Positions 37,376-47,411 of a DNA stretch of 64,000 nucleotides are shown here, piece after piece (positions within the stretch are counted from its first letter, which is position 1; the number at the start of each line of letters is the position of its first letter). The stretch covers positions 124,001 through 188,000 of the forward strand of contig NZ_JAOQJK010000005.1 of the NCBI RefSeq assembly GCF_025567045.1, read 5' to 3'. Below the pieces are notes generated by a model. It saw only the letters and a program-made list of their open reading frames with translations, ran no database searches and had not been told where the DNA came from. The stretch comes from Barnesiella propionica (GTDB taxonomy: Bacteria > Bacteroidota > Bacteroidia > Bacteroidales > Barnesiellaceae). A program made the translations under genes and the position numbers.

Positions 37376-39088
37376 TCATTTTATTATTAGTTTTATTATT
37401 TTTCTTGCCGTTTTATTTGTTACCGATACCGTGTAAAAACCCGGAGTTAAAGATTGTGTCGGTAGTGCGAGCAAGGTTTCTTGATTTTCATTTTTTATAT
37501 TGTTTATCAATTGTCCGTTTGCATTGTAGATATGGATTTCGGCGTTGCAGTTGAGAGACAAATATGCTTGTTCTCCACTCTTTACAGGATTAGGATATAG
37601 ATTCACGTCATTATCCGGAACCGGTTCAACAGCGTCAGATCCATGCTTTACAGTTACAGGAATTGTTGTTGTCAATGCGCCTAATGACGCAGTTAGCATG
37701 TGGGTTCCTGTTCCGTTGCACAATACGGTAGTACCGTTTTCTTGGATTGTTCCCAATTCCGAACTACACGAAAGGATAATGTCTTCTACGTTTGTATCGA
37801 TTAAAAGCCCTTGTGCATTGTAACCGTATATAACAGGCGAATAAGTATCGTTGTAATTAACTACTTTCATATAATCGGCAAAACGGATTTTTGCTATTGT
37901 TTTATCTTGGGTGGCCGGAGACGTAATAAAAAGACCGTTCTTTACGGCTCTCAGATTTCCCTCGCTGGGGATATTCCGTACACCCAGTTCTTTTACATAT
38001 AAAGTGGAAGAACCTCCTCCATCGAAATTTAAAGCCTCTACACATCCCAGGTTATGCATGATCGCAGCCAGGTCTTTCGAAGGTACACCTACCGATACTC
38101 CCGGTTGCCGGCCGTCTACAACGAGTAAAATTATTTGAGTGCCGTCCGAATTATAACCTACAGCCGTACGCGGCTCCCGGTTGGGCAGATGATCCAGTAA
38201 ACCTTGTGTTTCCAGTATTTTACCGTTTTGTAATAACATAGGACATCCTCCGCACATTTCTGTAATATCCGTCTTTATTACGTTATCGAAATATATGGTT
38301 GGAGTGACTTCGAATTCTTCTCCGGCTTTCATTTTTGCTATGATATCGGCGGTAAATCCGGTCCCTGATAAGACAAATCCATTTTCCGGAATAGACATAT
38401 TTCCGTTATTCTTCACCGGAGCAACTGTTACGCGCATTTTGGTGGTTCCGTCCGATTTCAGGGCGCCGTCTACAGGAACAGCGCCGACTTCTACTCCGGT
38501 TCCTTTCGTTCCGGTGGTGCTTCCTTTGCGTGAGGTATATAATATTAATTCATTATCGCTGCGTACGGCATTGATGGCTTTGATGGAAGCTTGTCCCGCA
38601 TTTGGAGATACTAATTTAAAGGTCGTATAAGGGGCTCCGGAATATAGATGTTTATCTTTGTCAATACCTATGGCATACCATCCGGTCCCTTTATAGCTCT
38701 TATAAAATTCTCCGTTTACGCATGTTGTTCCCACCGGTCCCATACCTCCGATGAAATCGGCATTCACGCCGGCGAAATAAATGTTCTCCGTATCATTTTG
38801 CGAAGCCGGCATATTCGGTACTGTTACATTGCTTGTCAGGTTGTCCTTTGCCATGATTACTTTTATATTTACGTTAGGATCGGTCAGGTCCGTGGTCGTA
38901 TAGAATACGCGTAATTTTACAGGGCCGTTGAGCGACAGGCTTGTCTGTGTAGTTCCGGGACCAATAAGCACATGTGACAGGGTATCTACGCTGTATTCTA
39001 CATTTTGGAGCTTCCAAGTTGTGGTAGCAAAAGAACTGAATATGATGCAGCTTACTGTAAGTAATGTCAAAGAATATTTGCTTTTCAT
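37376..39088 (-). CDS. Phosphodiester glycosidase (NAGPA domain) with T9SS C-terminal domain
   Basis: A 570-residue exported protein (signal peptide about 1-21). The NAGPA domain, related to the human enzyme that uncovers mannose 6-phosphate by removing GlcNAc from a phosphodiester, covers roughly residues 150-390, with the hallmark NREPRTAVGYNSDG, LVVDGRQPGVSVG and the metal-binding LNFDGGGSSTLY motifs. It is followed by an Ig-like domain (about 395-485) and a classic T9SS tail from LYPNPVKSGEQAYLSL to KIIKLIIK. It probably cuts a sugar-1-phosphate diester. It starts 4 bases after the DUF6259 gene. Confidence 0.88.
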   Translation of the reverse strand: MKSKYSLTLLTVSCIIFSSFATTTWKLQNVEYSVDTLSHVLIGPGTTQTSLSLNGPVKLRVFYTTTDLTDPNVNIKVIMAKDNLTSNVTVPNMPASQNDTENIYFAGVNADFIGGMGPVGTTCVNGEFYKSYKGTGWYAIGIDKDKHLYSGAPYTTFKLVSPNAGQASIKAINAVRSDNELILYTSRKGSTTGTKGTGVEVGAVPVDGALKSDGTTKMRVTVAPVKNNGNMSIPENGFVLSGTGFTADIIAKMKAGEEFEVTPTIYFDNVIKTDITEMCGGCPMLLQNGKILETQGLLDHLPNREPRTAVGYNSDGTQIILLVVDGRQPGVSVGVPSKDLAAIMHNLGCVEALNFDGGGSSTLYVKELGVRNIPSEGNLRAVKNGLFITSPATQDKTIAKIRFADYMKVVNYNDTYSPVIYGYNAQGLLIDTNVEDIILSCSSELGTIQENGTTVLCNGTGTHMLTASLGALTTTIPVTVKHGSDAVEPVPDNDVNLYPNPVKSGEQAYLSLNCNAEIHIYNANGQLINNIKNENQETLLALPTQSLTPGFYTVSVTNKTARKIIKLIIK

Positions 39089-39092
39089 GATT

Positions 39093-41126
39093 TTATAAAT
39101 TAATTCTGATCCCTTGCAAAGCTTTTACCGTGATTTTGTTGCTGTCGGGCAATACTATTTCATGGTCGGTATTATCCATATTGACATAATATTGGACTCT
39201 CTTTCCGTTTGCGGTAATCCATTCGGACCCCGCTACAACGTTCATTTTCCCGAATCCGGGAACGTTTACCATAGGATTATCTCCTCCCGGTATGATTTCT
39301 TTTATGTATCTTCCTCCGACGAAAACGTCATGTTGCTTTTTACGTAGATTGGAGAGTTCTTTTAAGAAATCAGCTTCTCTTTTGGCTTCGTCTTTCATTA
39401 GCAGGGTAGGATCGACCCATCCTAATTGAGAACCGTATAAGAAGCATTGCATAGTCTGGTAAAGAAAATCCCCGCGATTTACTCTGTCGGTAGGAGAGTA
39501 AGTATAGGCCGCTGTTATAAGTCTGTCGGAATATACTATAGGAAATAAAGGTACTATTCTGCATCCGTCGTGCGGAGAGTTGACTGTAAGTAACAAGTCA
39601 AACATGTCAATATAACATTCGGCATTTTCTTCGCTGATAAGTATATTTCCCGGTTCTAAATGATGGTTACGGAGTGAATCCATTAAGTGGCGGTATGATT
39701 TATGCCAGTAATCGCCTCCGCCCCGGGCATGTCCGTGATTAGTCGCCCAGCATGGTTGAGGGGCGGCGGCAGCGATCTGGTCGATATAGACACCGTTGGT
39801 TTTTAATTCTTTCTGGATTTTTATGACGAGGTCGGTTATTATTCCCTGCCACAGTTCGGATGCCGGACAAGTTACGGTATTCAATACTTTTGATGTCGGA
39901 TATATTTCGGTATAGAGCATTCCGTCCGGTTTCCTGCAAGAAGCCGATATTCCGTTCAGGGTCGAATAGCTGTCACTTGCCGGATCCCATAATCTTCCGT
40001 TAATATAAGGAACCGTATGGCATCCTCTTCTTTGTACTTCGGCTATCATATCTGCAAAACCTGCTTTTGCGGGAAAGTAGTCGGGGTAGTGAGTATCATA
40101 GGGATAATGATGCCAGAAATACCAATGGACAAATGTGTTTTTTCCGTAGAGGTCTATGGCTTTTTTTACAGCGTTTCTTACTGTATCGCTTACTCCTTTA
40201 GCCCGTATCCAGGTATCTGTATCCAATAGCCACTGTGGTATATTGCGCGAAGCTAAAGGTTTGTTCCCCCATTCGGTAGTGAACGTAAACGGACGATACC
40301 ATTTTGTTGCAGCGTCCTGCCATCCGAGATTTGAATACCCGATAACGGTTGACCACGGAAGGGAAAAGGTCTTGCTTTGATGATTCGACCATCCTTCCGA
40401 AGCAACTACATCGGTGAGAAGAGTAACGTTATTATCGCTTACGGACGCTCTTAGGTCTTTACCGCAGGCATTTCTATCCTGTGTTGCATAATATAACGAT
40501 CCGTCGGAATTATGGAGCAGCAATAATTGCATAGAACCTGTTACCGAAGGATAACTCGATGTATATACCTGAGGATTTTTCAGGTCATATTCTGCACCCC
40601 AGCCCGCTGAAGTTATTAATTTGGCCTTCTCGGGCCGGCCGACGGTTACCCGGGGGAATTGAGTGTTGCTTACTAACCAACCTTCGGGAGTTCCTGCTTG
40701 AATATCCCAATGGACAAGATCCGAATCGTCAGGTATGGAAATGATCATTATTACAGGTACTAAGTCGTCATAGGTAAGTCTCATATTCCAGTGGAAAGAG
40801 ATTGCCATGTGACCGTCTTTCTTTTCCTTTGACCATCCGGTATATTCTCCGTGAGATGGAAAAAGTACGGGATTTTCTCCCTGGGGACCTTTATATGTAA
40901 GAGTCCAGGGAATAGTATTATTTCCCTTGTTTAATATTAATTCTTTCCCATTGAGGGAAAATTTAGAAATATCAAAAATTTTACCCTTGGGAAATTCTAT
41001 TCTCACTTTACTGTTCTGCATAATTAGGGTCGAGTCTGTTTCGGCAATCTGTGTGCCGTTGGCCTGACCCCATACTGCAGCAATGTTCATGAGAAAGACA
41101 AGAATGAATATGTAGACTCGTTTCAT
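39093..41126 (-). CDS. DUF6259 TIM-barrel protein, putative glycosidase
   Basis: A 677-residue exported protein. The start is the ATG at 41126, giving a signal peptide (MKRVYIFILVFLMNIAAVWG); the longer frame starts with unrelated residues. It has an N-terminal beta-sandwich (about 25-260), then a TIM barrel (about 290-590) with HWYFWHHYPYDTHYPDYFP, TVPYINGRLWDP, NGVYIDQIAAAAPQPCW (candidate catalytic Asp) and ISEENAECYIDMFD (candidate Glu). DUF6259 is grouped with glycoside-hydrolase-like folds; activity and linkage are not established. Its neighbours are SusD (38 bases upstream) and the phosphodiester glycosidase downstream. Confidence 0.8.
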   Translation of the reverse strand: MKRVYIFILVFLMNIAAVWGQANGTQIAETDSTLIMQNSKVRIEFPKGKIFDISKFSLNGKELILNKGNNTIPWTLTYKGPQGENPVLFPSHGEYTGWSKEKKDGHMAISFHWNMRLTYDDLVPVIMIISIPDDSDLVHWDIQAGTPEGWLVSNTQFPRVTVGRPEKAKLITSAGWGAEYDLKNPQVYTSSYPSVTGSMQLLLLHNSDGSLYYATQDRNACGKDLRASVSDNNVTLLTDVVASEGWSNHQSKTFSLPWSTVIGYSNLGWQDAATKWYRPFTFTTEWGNKPLASRNIPQWLLDTDTWIRAKGVSDTVRNAVKKAIDLYGKNTFVHWYFWHHYPYDTHYPDYFPAKAGFADMIAEVQRRGCHTVPYINGRLWDPASDSYSTLNGISASCRKPDGMLYTEIYPTSKVLNTVTCPASELWQGIITDLVIKIQKELKTNGVYIDQIAAAAPQPCWATNHGHARGGGDYWHKSYRHLMDSLRNHHLEPGNILISEENAECYIDMFDLLLTVNSPHDGCRIVPLFPIVYSDRLITAAYTYSPTDRVNRGDFLYQTMQCFLYGSQLGWVDPTLLMKDEAKREADFLKELSNLRKKQHDVFVGGRYIKEIIPGGDNPMVNVPGFGKMNVVAGSEWITANGKRVQYYVNMDNTDHEIVLPDSNKITVKALQGIRINL

Positions 41127-41164
41127 TATCATGTGGAAATTTATGAATATCATATAATATCAAA

Positions 41165-42928
41165 TTAATAGTCGGGATTAGTTAAATTCGGGTCACGGTT
41201 CGTTTCGAGACGCGGAATAGGCCACCAGGTAAATTTGGGTTCCCAATACCTGTTCCTGTCCCTTACCCTGAGTTTATCTTTGTAACCTTCATAGGAAGGA
41301 ATATCATTTAAGTCGTGCCGATCATCGGTTTTGAAATAAGGAATGTCGGTCGCCTCCAATCCTTCATATCTGATTTCCGGTTTAGGCTGACCGTAAGTCG
41401 GGTGTTCGTTAAGCATGTCTCCAATACCCCAGCGGCGAACATCTACGAACAATAATCCTTCAAGAACAAACTCGACTTTGCGTTCACGCCGTACCAATTG
41501 GCGTAATTTGTTTTGATCTCCCTTTATAGCATCCGGAACGAGGGGCATTCCGACACGTTTACGGACTTCATTAATCGCCGAGTATACGGAGTCGTTTAAT
41601 TCGTTAAGTTCTATCTTTGCCTCTGCATAAGTCAGAAGTATTTCGGCATAACGCATGAGTGCCAAATTACTGGAAGAACTCATGAGCTGCTCGGTATTTT
41701 CGTCGGCATATTTACGCCATAAATATCCTACCCCATTATTTACGAGAGAGGGACTGGTTGTGACAACGTCTACGTTTGCGGCATTGTACCATTTGCCTTT
41801 GCGAGGATAGAACTGGGTTTTGTCATCGTATATATTAAGAATAAGTTTTAAGGGATTTTGGCCGTCGGTATTGGTATAATTCACTGTATCGCCGTGTCCG
41901 GCCAAAGTGGCATTGAAACGTGGGTCTCTGTTCCGGGTCGGATGTTTCGGATCGTAAAGCGGAGATTCATCTATGCGTTTTCCGTCGATACATTCGTAAG
42001 TATCTACGATCAATGAGCTGGGGAAACGTACCGATGATCCATAGTTCCGGGACGAATGCCCGTAACCTACCGTATGTAATTTTTTTGTACCGTTAGTAGA
42101 ATACATAAGTTCCCATAATAATTCATCCCTTACATCACTTTTAGCTTGACCGGAAAGATTGAATAAGTCGGAGAAATTTTTTGCCAGGTGTCGTTTTCCC
42201 ATAACTTTGCTGGCAGCGGAAGCAGCTTCTCTGAAATAGCTTGCTCCTTTATTGGATATATTGAAACTACCACCGAACAGACCTATACGGGCGATCAAGC
42301 CGTATGCAACGGATTTGTCTACCCGGCCTCGTTCCCCTCCGGTCCAGGGAAGATGATCGGCTGCTTCGTTGAGATCTTCGATAAGGAAATCTATTATATC
42401 TCCTTTGGGGGTACGTCCGGCGGTATATTGCTCCGGCGTTACTGGGGCGGTAAAGAATGGTACGTCGCCGAACGCCGATACGAGATTATAATAGGCGTAA
42501 GCTCTTAGTACACGGGCTTCTGCATAAAACTGTTTAGCTGTATCGCTCATCATTGCAATGGCATCTTTTGCACCGTTTATTACCGAATTAGCCCGGGCTA
42601 TTATTTTATATTCACCGCTCCAGAATGTTTGGATTTTACCATTGTCCGGATTCAATGTTCCTCCTGCTCCGATGGATTTGTTTTCGTCCTGTTCGAGCCC
42701 GTATGCCGTATAATGGTCAAGAACGATACAAGCCGGTACCAGCCAGTTCATATCGAAATACAAAAGAGGGTAAATACCTGTTACTCCTTCCTTTAATCCT
42801 GCTTCTGTCGAATAGAAACCTTCGGCATCGTAGGCCGGGTTGGTTTGATCGAGAAAATCGGAACATGAAGAAAATCCCATGGCTATAAAAAAGATAGTTA
42901 TCAAACTATATAATATTGTCTTTTTCAT
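41165..42928 (-). CDS. SusD/RagB-type glycan-binding surface lipoprotein
   Basis: A 587-residue lipoprotein with signal and lipobox (SSC, Cys22), followed by SDFLD, the acidic signal that sends Bacteroidota lipoproteins to the outer surface. It has TPR-like helices throughout and ends with the SusD C-terminal pattern (RRERKVEFVLEGLLFVDVRRWG near 490-511, and the W-P-I-P-R-L-E-x-N-R-D-P-N-L-x-x-N-P-D-Y ending). It caps the SusC transporter and captures the oligosaccharide. The gene is 14 bases after SusC. Confidence 0.96.
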   Translation of the reverse strand: MKKTILYSLITIFFIAMGFSSCSDFLDQTNPAYDAEGFYSTEAGLKEGVTGIYPLLYFDMNWLVPACIVLDHYTAYGLEQDENKSIGAGGTLNPDNGKIQTFWSGEYKIIARANSVINGAKDAIAMMSDTAKQFYAEARVLRAYAYYNLVSAFGDVPFFTAPVTPEQYTAGRTPKGDIIDFLIEDLNEAADHLPWTGGERGRVDKSVAYGLIARIGLFGGSFNISNKGASYFREAASAASKVMGKRHLAKNFSDLFNLSGQAKSDVRDELLWELMYSTNGTKKLHTVGYGHSSRNYGSSVRFPSSLIVDTYECIDGKRIDESPLYDPKHPTRNRDPRFNATLAGHGDTVNYTNTDGQNPLKLILNIYDDKTQFYPRKGKWYNAANVDVVTTSPSLVNNGVGYLWRKYADENTEQLMSSSSNLALMRYAEILLTYAEAKIELNELNDSVYSAINEVRKRVGMPLVPDAIKGDQNKLRQLVRRERKVEFVLEGLLFVDVRRWGIGDMLNEHPTYGQPKPEIRYEGLEATDIPYFKTDDRHDLNDIPSYEGYKDKLRVRDRNRYWEPKFTWWPIPRLETNRDPNLTNPDY

Positions 42929-42942
42929 CTTTTTTCTAATTA

Positions 42943-45900
42943 TTAAAATTCTACATTAAGTCCGAACAAAAAGGTTTTATTCAATGGATAGCAGCTTACT
43001 CCCGACCCGATGCTGTTTTCAGGATCGAATCCTTCATAGAAGTTATTTTTTATTGTGAACAGATTTTGTGCACTGGCATAAATTCTCACTTTGGACAAGG
43101 TTGCTTTTTGTACCCATTTAGAGGGAAGGGTATATCCTATCACTATGTTTTTTAAACGGCAGTATGCTCCGCTTTTCACCCAGAAACTGGATATCATATT
43201 GTTTGGATTTGTTCCGCTGGGGTCTTCGAGCAATAACGGGAATTTGGCATTACGGTTATCTTCTGTCCAGTAATCCAACTGGTATTTATATATCGTATAA
43301 TTACCGGATAAAGCCCGGGCTCCTGCTCCGGAATAATATACATCCTTTTTACCCACACCCTGAAAGAATAGTGAAAAGTCCAGACCTTTCCAGTCTCCTC
43401 CTAATGTCAGTCCGAATTCATATCGCGGAGTGGGGTTACCTAATATGGTCTTGTCGTAATCATCAATTTTTCCGTCCGGTTTACCGTCTTCTCCGCTAAT
43501 ATCCTTATATTTGATATAGCCGGGTTCTACATTTTTTGGGTTTCCGCCATATACCGGAGAGCTGTTTATTTCGTCTCTGTCCTGGAAATAACCATCGGCA
43601 ATAAATCCGTACCAGGAGTTATACTGTTCGCCTTCTTTAGTTATGGTTGTAGTTCCTACATATTCTTTTCCGTATAAGTCGATTACTTTATTCTTTACAT
43701 CGGAGAGATTTCCTTTTACATAATAATTGAATTTACCTATACGGTCATTCCATGATATGGAAAGCTCCCATCCGTTGTTTCTCATGGAGCCTGCATTTGT
43801 CCAGGGTGAAGTCATTCCCACGAATAGAGGGACGGGGAATTGCTGCAACATATTGGTAATATTCCGGATGTAATAATCGAAAGTCACATTCAGGCGGCTA
43901 TTTAATAATCCTGCATCGATAGCCGCATTAAATTGTTTTGATTTTTCCCATGTGATGTCCGCATTCGCTAATTGTATTTGTGCAACACCGGACGATAATT
44001 GTTTGTCAAACCAATATCCGTAATCTGCGGCACTTCCTATGGATGAGGCATATGGATAATAACCGCTAATGGCCTGGTTACCTAATTCTCCGTAGGATAC
44101 CCTGAGTTTCAGATTATCTACAACTTCTTTTGCCGATTCAAAGAAACTTTCTTCGGATATTCTCCATCCTGCAGATACCGAAGGGAAAAAGCCCCAGCGA
44201 TGTCCTTTTTTGAATCTGGAGGTTCCGTCATAACGTCCGTTGACTTCCAATAAATATCTGTTATCGAACGCATAATTTACTCTGAAAAAATAGGATAGCA
44301 TGGCCCATGCATATTTCGAACTGGAATTTGTCATGGTTTTGATATCGCCATTTACCAATTCTTCATATCCGTCGTAATAATAATTTTTACGTCCGGCGAT
44401 TAAATAGTTGTAATTCAATTCTTCACTTTGGAATCCGAGTAATATTTTTATGTTGTTTTTATGAAAATCTTTCTCATAAGTACCTTGCAGATTATATTGT
44501 TTGGTAACGCTTTTTGTTCTCTGCTCCGATTTCGATGAGCCTGTAGTCGGAAATGCTCCTTTTGATACTCCGTTTTCAAATACTTTGTAGGGGGTTACAA
44601 AAGCGTTGGTTTCACCGTCTGCGCGTTTCCATGTGTATGCTCCGAAGATATTGAACCCTTTGAAAGGATCGATGGATACTGTCGTTCGGGCGGTGTATTC
44701 AGGAGCGGTACTGTTACTTGTGCATCCGCATCGCACCATGGCGATGGGATTTGTACCGTTGATACCGTTACCCCACGTGCCGTCGGCATTGATACCCGAC
44801 ATGATAGGAGTCATCGTCAGCGCTTTTCCTATAATATTGGCCGCTGTTTCCATTACGGGGGCTTTTGCCGTAGATTGGCGTATTCCTACATCTACTCCAA
44901 CTTTTAACCATTTGTTAACTTTCGTATCGGTGTTTACACGAAGAGAAGTACGTGTAAATTTATTATTATCGATTAGTCCGTCCTGAGCGAAATATCCGGC
45001 TGAAGCGAAAAGTTTTACTACGTCATTTCCTCCGCTAAGACTAAGTGAATAGTTTTGAATGGCCGCACTTTCTTTGATAACTTCTTTTCTCCAGTCCGTG
45101 TCGTAGAAGTTGATATTATCTACTCCGCCGTTTTTGTATATTTCAATAGTATTGGTATATAATGGGTCCTGATGTGCGTTACTGCGTGCCACATCTACGG
45201 CTTGCATATATTCTATTGCTGTAGTTGGGGTAGGCAGAGTCGTGGGTTCATTAAATCCGGCGTAGCCGTTGAATGTTATTTTTACTTTCCCTTCAGCCCC
45301 TCGTTTGGTTGTCACCAATATTACTCCGTTCGAGGCTCTGGAACCGTATATCGAGGCCGAGGATGCATCTTTTAATACGGTAATGGATTCTACCGAATTC
45401 AGGTCGATACGGTTCATATCTCCTTCTATCCCATCGATTAATATTAATGGAGCCGTCGATGAATTAAGAGAACCTAACCCCCGGATCTTGAGAGAAGCGT
45501 TGTCCGCCCCCGGTTGCCCGGAAGATTGAACGGCTGTAAGTCCCGGAACTAATCCTTGCAGTGCGGCGGAACCGGTAGAAACGCTGCGTCTGAGAATTTC
45601 ATCACTATTGACACTCTGTACTGATCCAGTAAGATTTATTTTCTTCTGTGTACCATATCCTACGACTACGACATCGTCTAACTGAATGTCGGATCCCAGT
45701 AAAGTAACATCTTTTGTTTCTGATTTATTCACTTTGACTTTCACGGGTGCATAGCCTATATAAGCATAAGTTAGTGTCGTGGGTTTTGTTAATTGCAATT
45801 CGTAGTTGCCGTTTATGTCGGTAGAAGTTCCGGTGTTGTTATTATCGGACATGACGGTGGCTCCGATCAGCGGTTCTCCATCATTTCCCTTGACGGTTCC

Positions 45901-46269
45901 TTTGACGGTATAGGTCCCGGCAGATGGAGTTAAAGCGGGAGTGTTTACAGATGCTTGAGCACCCTTTTGAGAAAGTACAATCTGTTTCTGCCCGCTAATT
46001 TTATATGAGATGCGGGTCCCTCTGAATAAATTCTCAAGAGCAGCTTCAATAGGTTTATTTACTGTTTTGAAGCTGACTCTTTTAGTCAGGTCAGGTAAAT
46101 TCTCTGCATAAAAGAACTTATAATCGGTGCTTCCTTCAATAATTTTGATTGCTTGTGCAATTGTCTTATCCGTAATATTGACCGAATACTGAGCATTTGC
46201 TGGATAAGCAATAAATAATAATACTAAAAGGCTCAATAGCTTGAGTGCCTTTGAATTAAAATTTTTCAT
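42943..46269 (-). CDS. SusC/RagA TonB-dependent outer-membrane transporter with STN signalling domain
   Basis: A 1108-residue transporter. Signal peptide about 1-26; an STN domain (about 30-100, TIAQAIKIIEGSTDYKFFYA...) specific to transducers that signal to an anti-sigma factor; a carboxypeptidase-regulatory-like domain (about 122-200); a TonB plug (about 205-325) with the DDVVVVGYGTQKKINLTGSV ton-box region; and a 22-strand barrel to the C-terminal phenylalanine (NVEF). The motif ASIYGSRASNGVILVTTKRG is typical. It imports the oligosaccharide, and the STN reports occupancy to FecR (46286-47341). Confidence 0.96.
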   Translation of the reverse strand: MKNFNSKALKLLSLLVLLFIAYPANAQYSVNITDKTIAQAIKIIEGSTDYKFFYAENLPDLTKRVSFKTVNKPIEAALENLFRGTRISYKISGQKQIVLSQKGAQASVNTPALTPSAGTYTVKGTVKGNDGEPLIGATVMSDNNNTGTSTDINGNYELQLTKPTTLTYAYIGYAPVKVKVNKSETKDVTLLGSDIQLDDVVVVGYGTQKKINLTGSVQSVNSDEILRRSVSTGSAALQGLVPGLTAVQSSGQPGADNASLKIRGLGSLNSSTAPLILIDGIEGDMNRIDLNSVESITVLKDASSASIYGSRASNGVILVTTKRGAEGKVKITFNGYAGFNEPTTLPTPTTAIEYMQAVDVARSNAHQDPLYTNTIEIYKNGGVDNINFYDTDWRKEVIKESAAIQNYSLSLSGGNDVVKLFASAGYFAQDGLIDNNKFTRTSLRVNTDTKVNKWLKVGVDVGIRQSTAKAPVMETAANIIGKALTMTPIMSGINADGTWGNGINGTNPIAMVRCGCTSNSTAPEYTARTTVSIDPFKGFNIFGAYTWKRADGETNAFVTPYKVFENGVSKGAFPTTGSSKSEQRTKSVTKQYNLQGTYEKDFHKNNIKILLGFQSEELNYNYLIAGRKNYYYDGYEELVNGDIKTMTNSSSKYAWAMLSYFFRVNYAFDNRYLLEVNGRYDGTSRFKKGHRWGFFPSVSAGWRISEESFFESAKEVVDNLKLRVSYGELGNQAISGYYPYASSIGSAADYGYWFDKQLSSGVAQIQLANADITWEKSKQFNAAIDAGLLNSRLNVTFDYYIRNITNMLQQFPVPLFVGMTSPWTNAGSMRNNGWELSISWNDRIGKFNYYVKGNLSDVKNKVIDLYGKEYVGTTTITKEGEQYNSWYGFIADGYFQDRDEINSSPVYGGNPKNVEPGYIKYKDISGEDGKPDGKIDDYDKTILGNPTPRYEFGLTLGGDWKGLDFSLFFQGVGKKDVYYSGAGARALSGNYTIYKYQLDYWTEDNRNAKFPLLLEDPSGTNPNNMISSFWVKSGAYCRLKNIVIGYTLPSKWVQKATLSKVRIYASAQNLFTIKNNFYEGFDPENSIGSGVSCYPLNKTFLFGLNVEF

Positions 46270-46285
46270 AGGCTTAATTTCTGGC

Positions 46286-47341
46286 TTAAATATTGGCTGA
46301 TTGTTTTTTTGAGTTATAATTTTTTAGCTCTTTATTTTGAGTTGAAATGATTATTATGGAGTCGGTTATCGTATACATAAGAGGATAACTCAGGCTTATG
46401 ATGTGCATGACGTTATTCAACGAATTATTTTGAATAGTCCCGGTAAATTTCATGTTTTTCAGTCTTTCGTCTTTAATATTGATCTTTACGTTATACATTC
46501 TTTCCATGGTTTGTGCGATAGAAGAAAGAGGTTCTGCATCGAAAATAAGCTGCCCCGATCTCCAATAGTCTGCGACAGAAATATCATCGACAGTAGATGA
46601 TTTGATAGTTTGACGTTTCAGATTATAGGTGGCTACATCTTTAGGATAGAGTGTTATACTTTGTTTTTCACTGTATACTTTAACCTTACCTTTGGCCAGG
46701 GTCGTAGTGATGATACTATCGGTAGAGTAAGCTTTTACATTGAATTCGGTTCCTAATGCTTCTACTTCTATCCCGTTGCATGAAACAATAAATTTTTTAT
46801 CAGGATTTTTAGCAACTTCGAAATATGCTTCTCCATCTAAGTCAATGGTTCGCTTTTCTAAATTATAATCGCCTGTAAATGATATTTTAGATGCCGAGTT
46901 GAGATATACTACTGTGCCATCTGCCAGACGTATGTGCCCTTTTTGTCCTGATGCTACTTCAAAACTGTAGATATTATTTTTTGCACTTTCTTTATTACCA
47001 ATGAAATGATTATTGTATAATAATATGAGAGAAATAAAAGTTGAGCATAAAATAACAGCTATGAAAGCTGCAATTTTTAATATGTAATGGCTCTTGTGTT
47101 TATGGATGCATTGGGGGATTGATATATCGTTAGGTTCGGATTTTAAATGGGATTGTATATTATTCCAAATGTTTTTTTTGATCGTATTATCGATGTCGTT
47201 GGAAACGCTTTCCCATACTTCTTTGCTTGTCTGTTCGGCCTCTTCGGAGTTAATCCATTTTGCCATTTCGGCACGTTCTGACATAGAAGAAGAACCTGTA
47301 AACAGATTTGTAATCAGATATTTTATACGTTTCCTATCCAT
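46286..47341 (-). CDS. FecR-type anti-sigma factor
   Basis: A 351-residue inner-membrane regulator: cytoplasmic N-terminus (about 1-85) that holds the sigma factor, one transmembrane helix (about 86-109), then a periplasmic FecR domain (about 130-235, VASGQKGHIRLADGTVVYLNSASKI) and a C-terminal STN-binding domain (about 260-340, DAEPLSSIAQTMERMYNVKINI). It passes the signal from the STN of SusC to the ECF sigma factor encoded upstream. The gene is 16 bases before SusC. Confidence 0.95.
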   Translation of the reverse strand: MDRKRIKYLITNLFTGSSSMSERAEMAKWINSEEAEQTSKEVWESVSNDIDNTIKKNIWNNIQSHLKSEPNDISIPQCIHKHKSHYILKIAAFIAVILCSTFISLILLYNNHFIGNKESAKNNIYSFEVASGQKGHIRLADGTVVYLNSASKISFTGDYNLEKRTIDLDGEAYFEVAKNPDKKFIVSCNGIEVEALGTEFNVKAYSTDSIITTTLAKGKVKVYSEKQSITLYPKDVATYNLKRQTIKSSTVDDISVADYWRSGQLIFDAEPLSSIAQTMERMYNVKINIKDERLKNMKFTGTIQNNSLNNVMHIISLSYPLMYTITDSIIIISTQNKELKNYNSKKQSANI

Positions 47342-47411
47342 TCCCTGTGATTTATTATATATTATATATATTCATAATACCTATAAAAGGATTACAACAA
47401 AAAGAAATATT

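Noticed and set aside
44606..44986. 126-residue plus-strand frame inside the SusC gene
   Set aside because: Shadow of the beta-barrel coding sequence.
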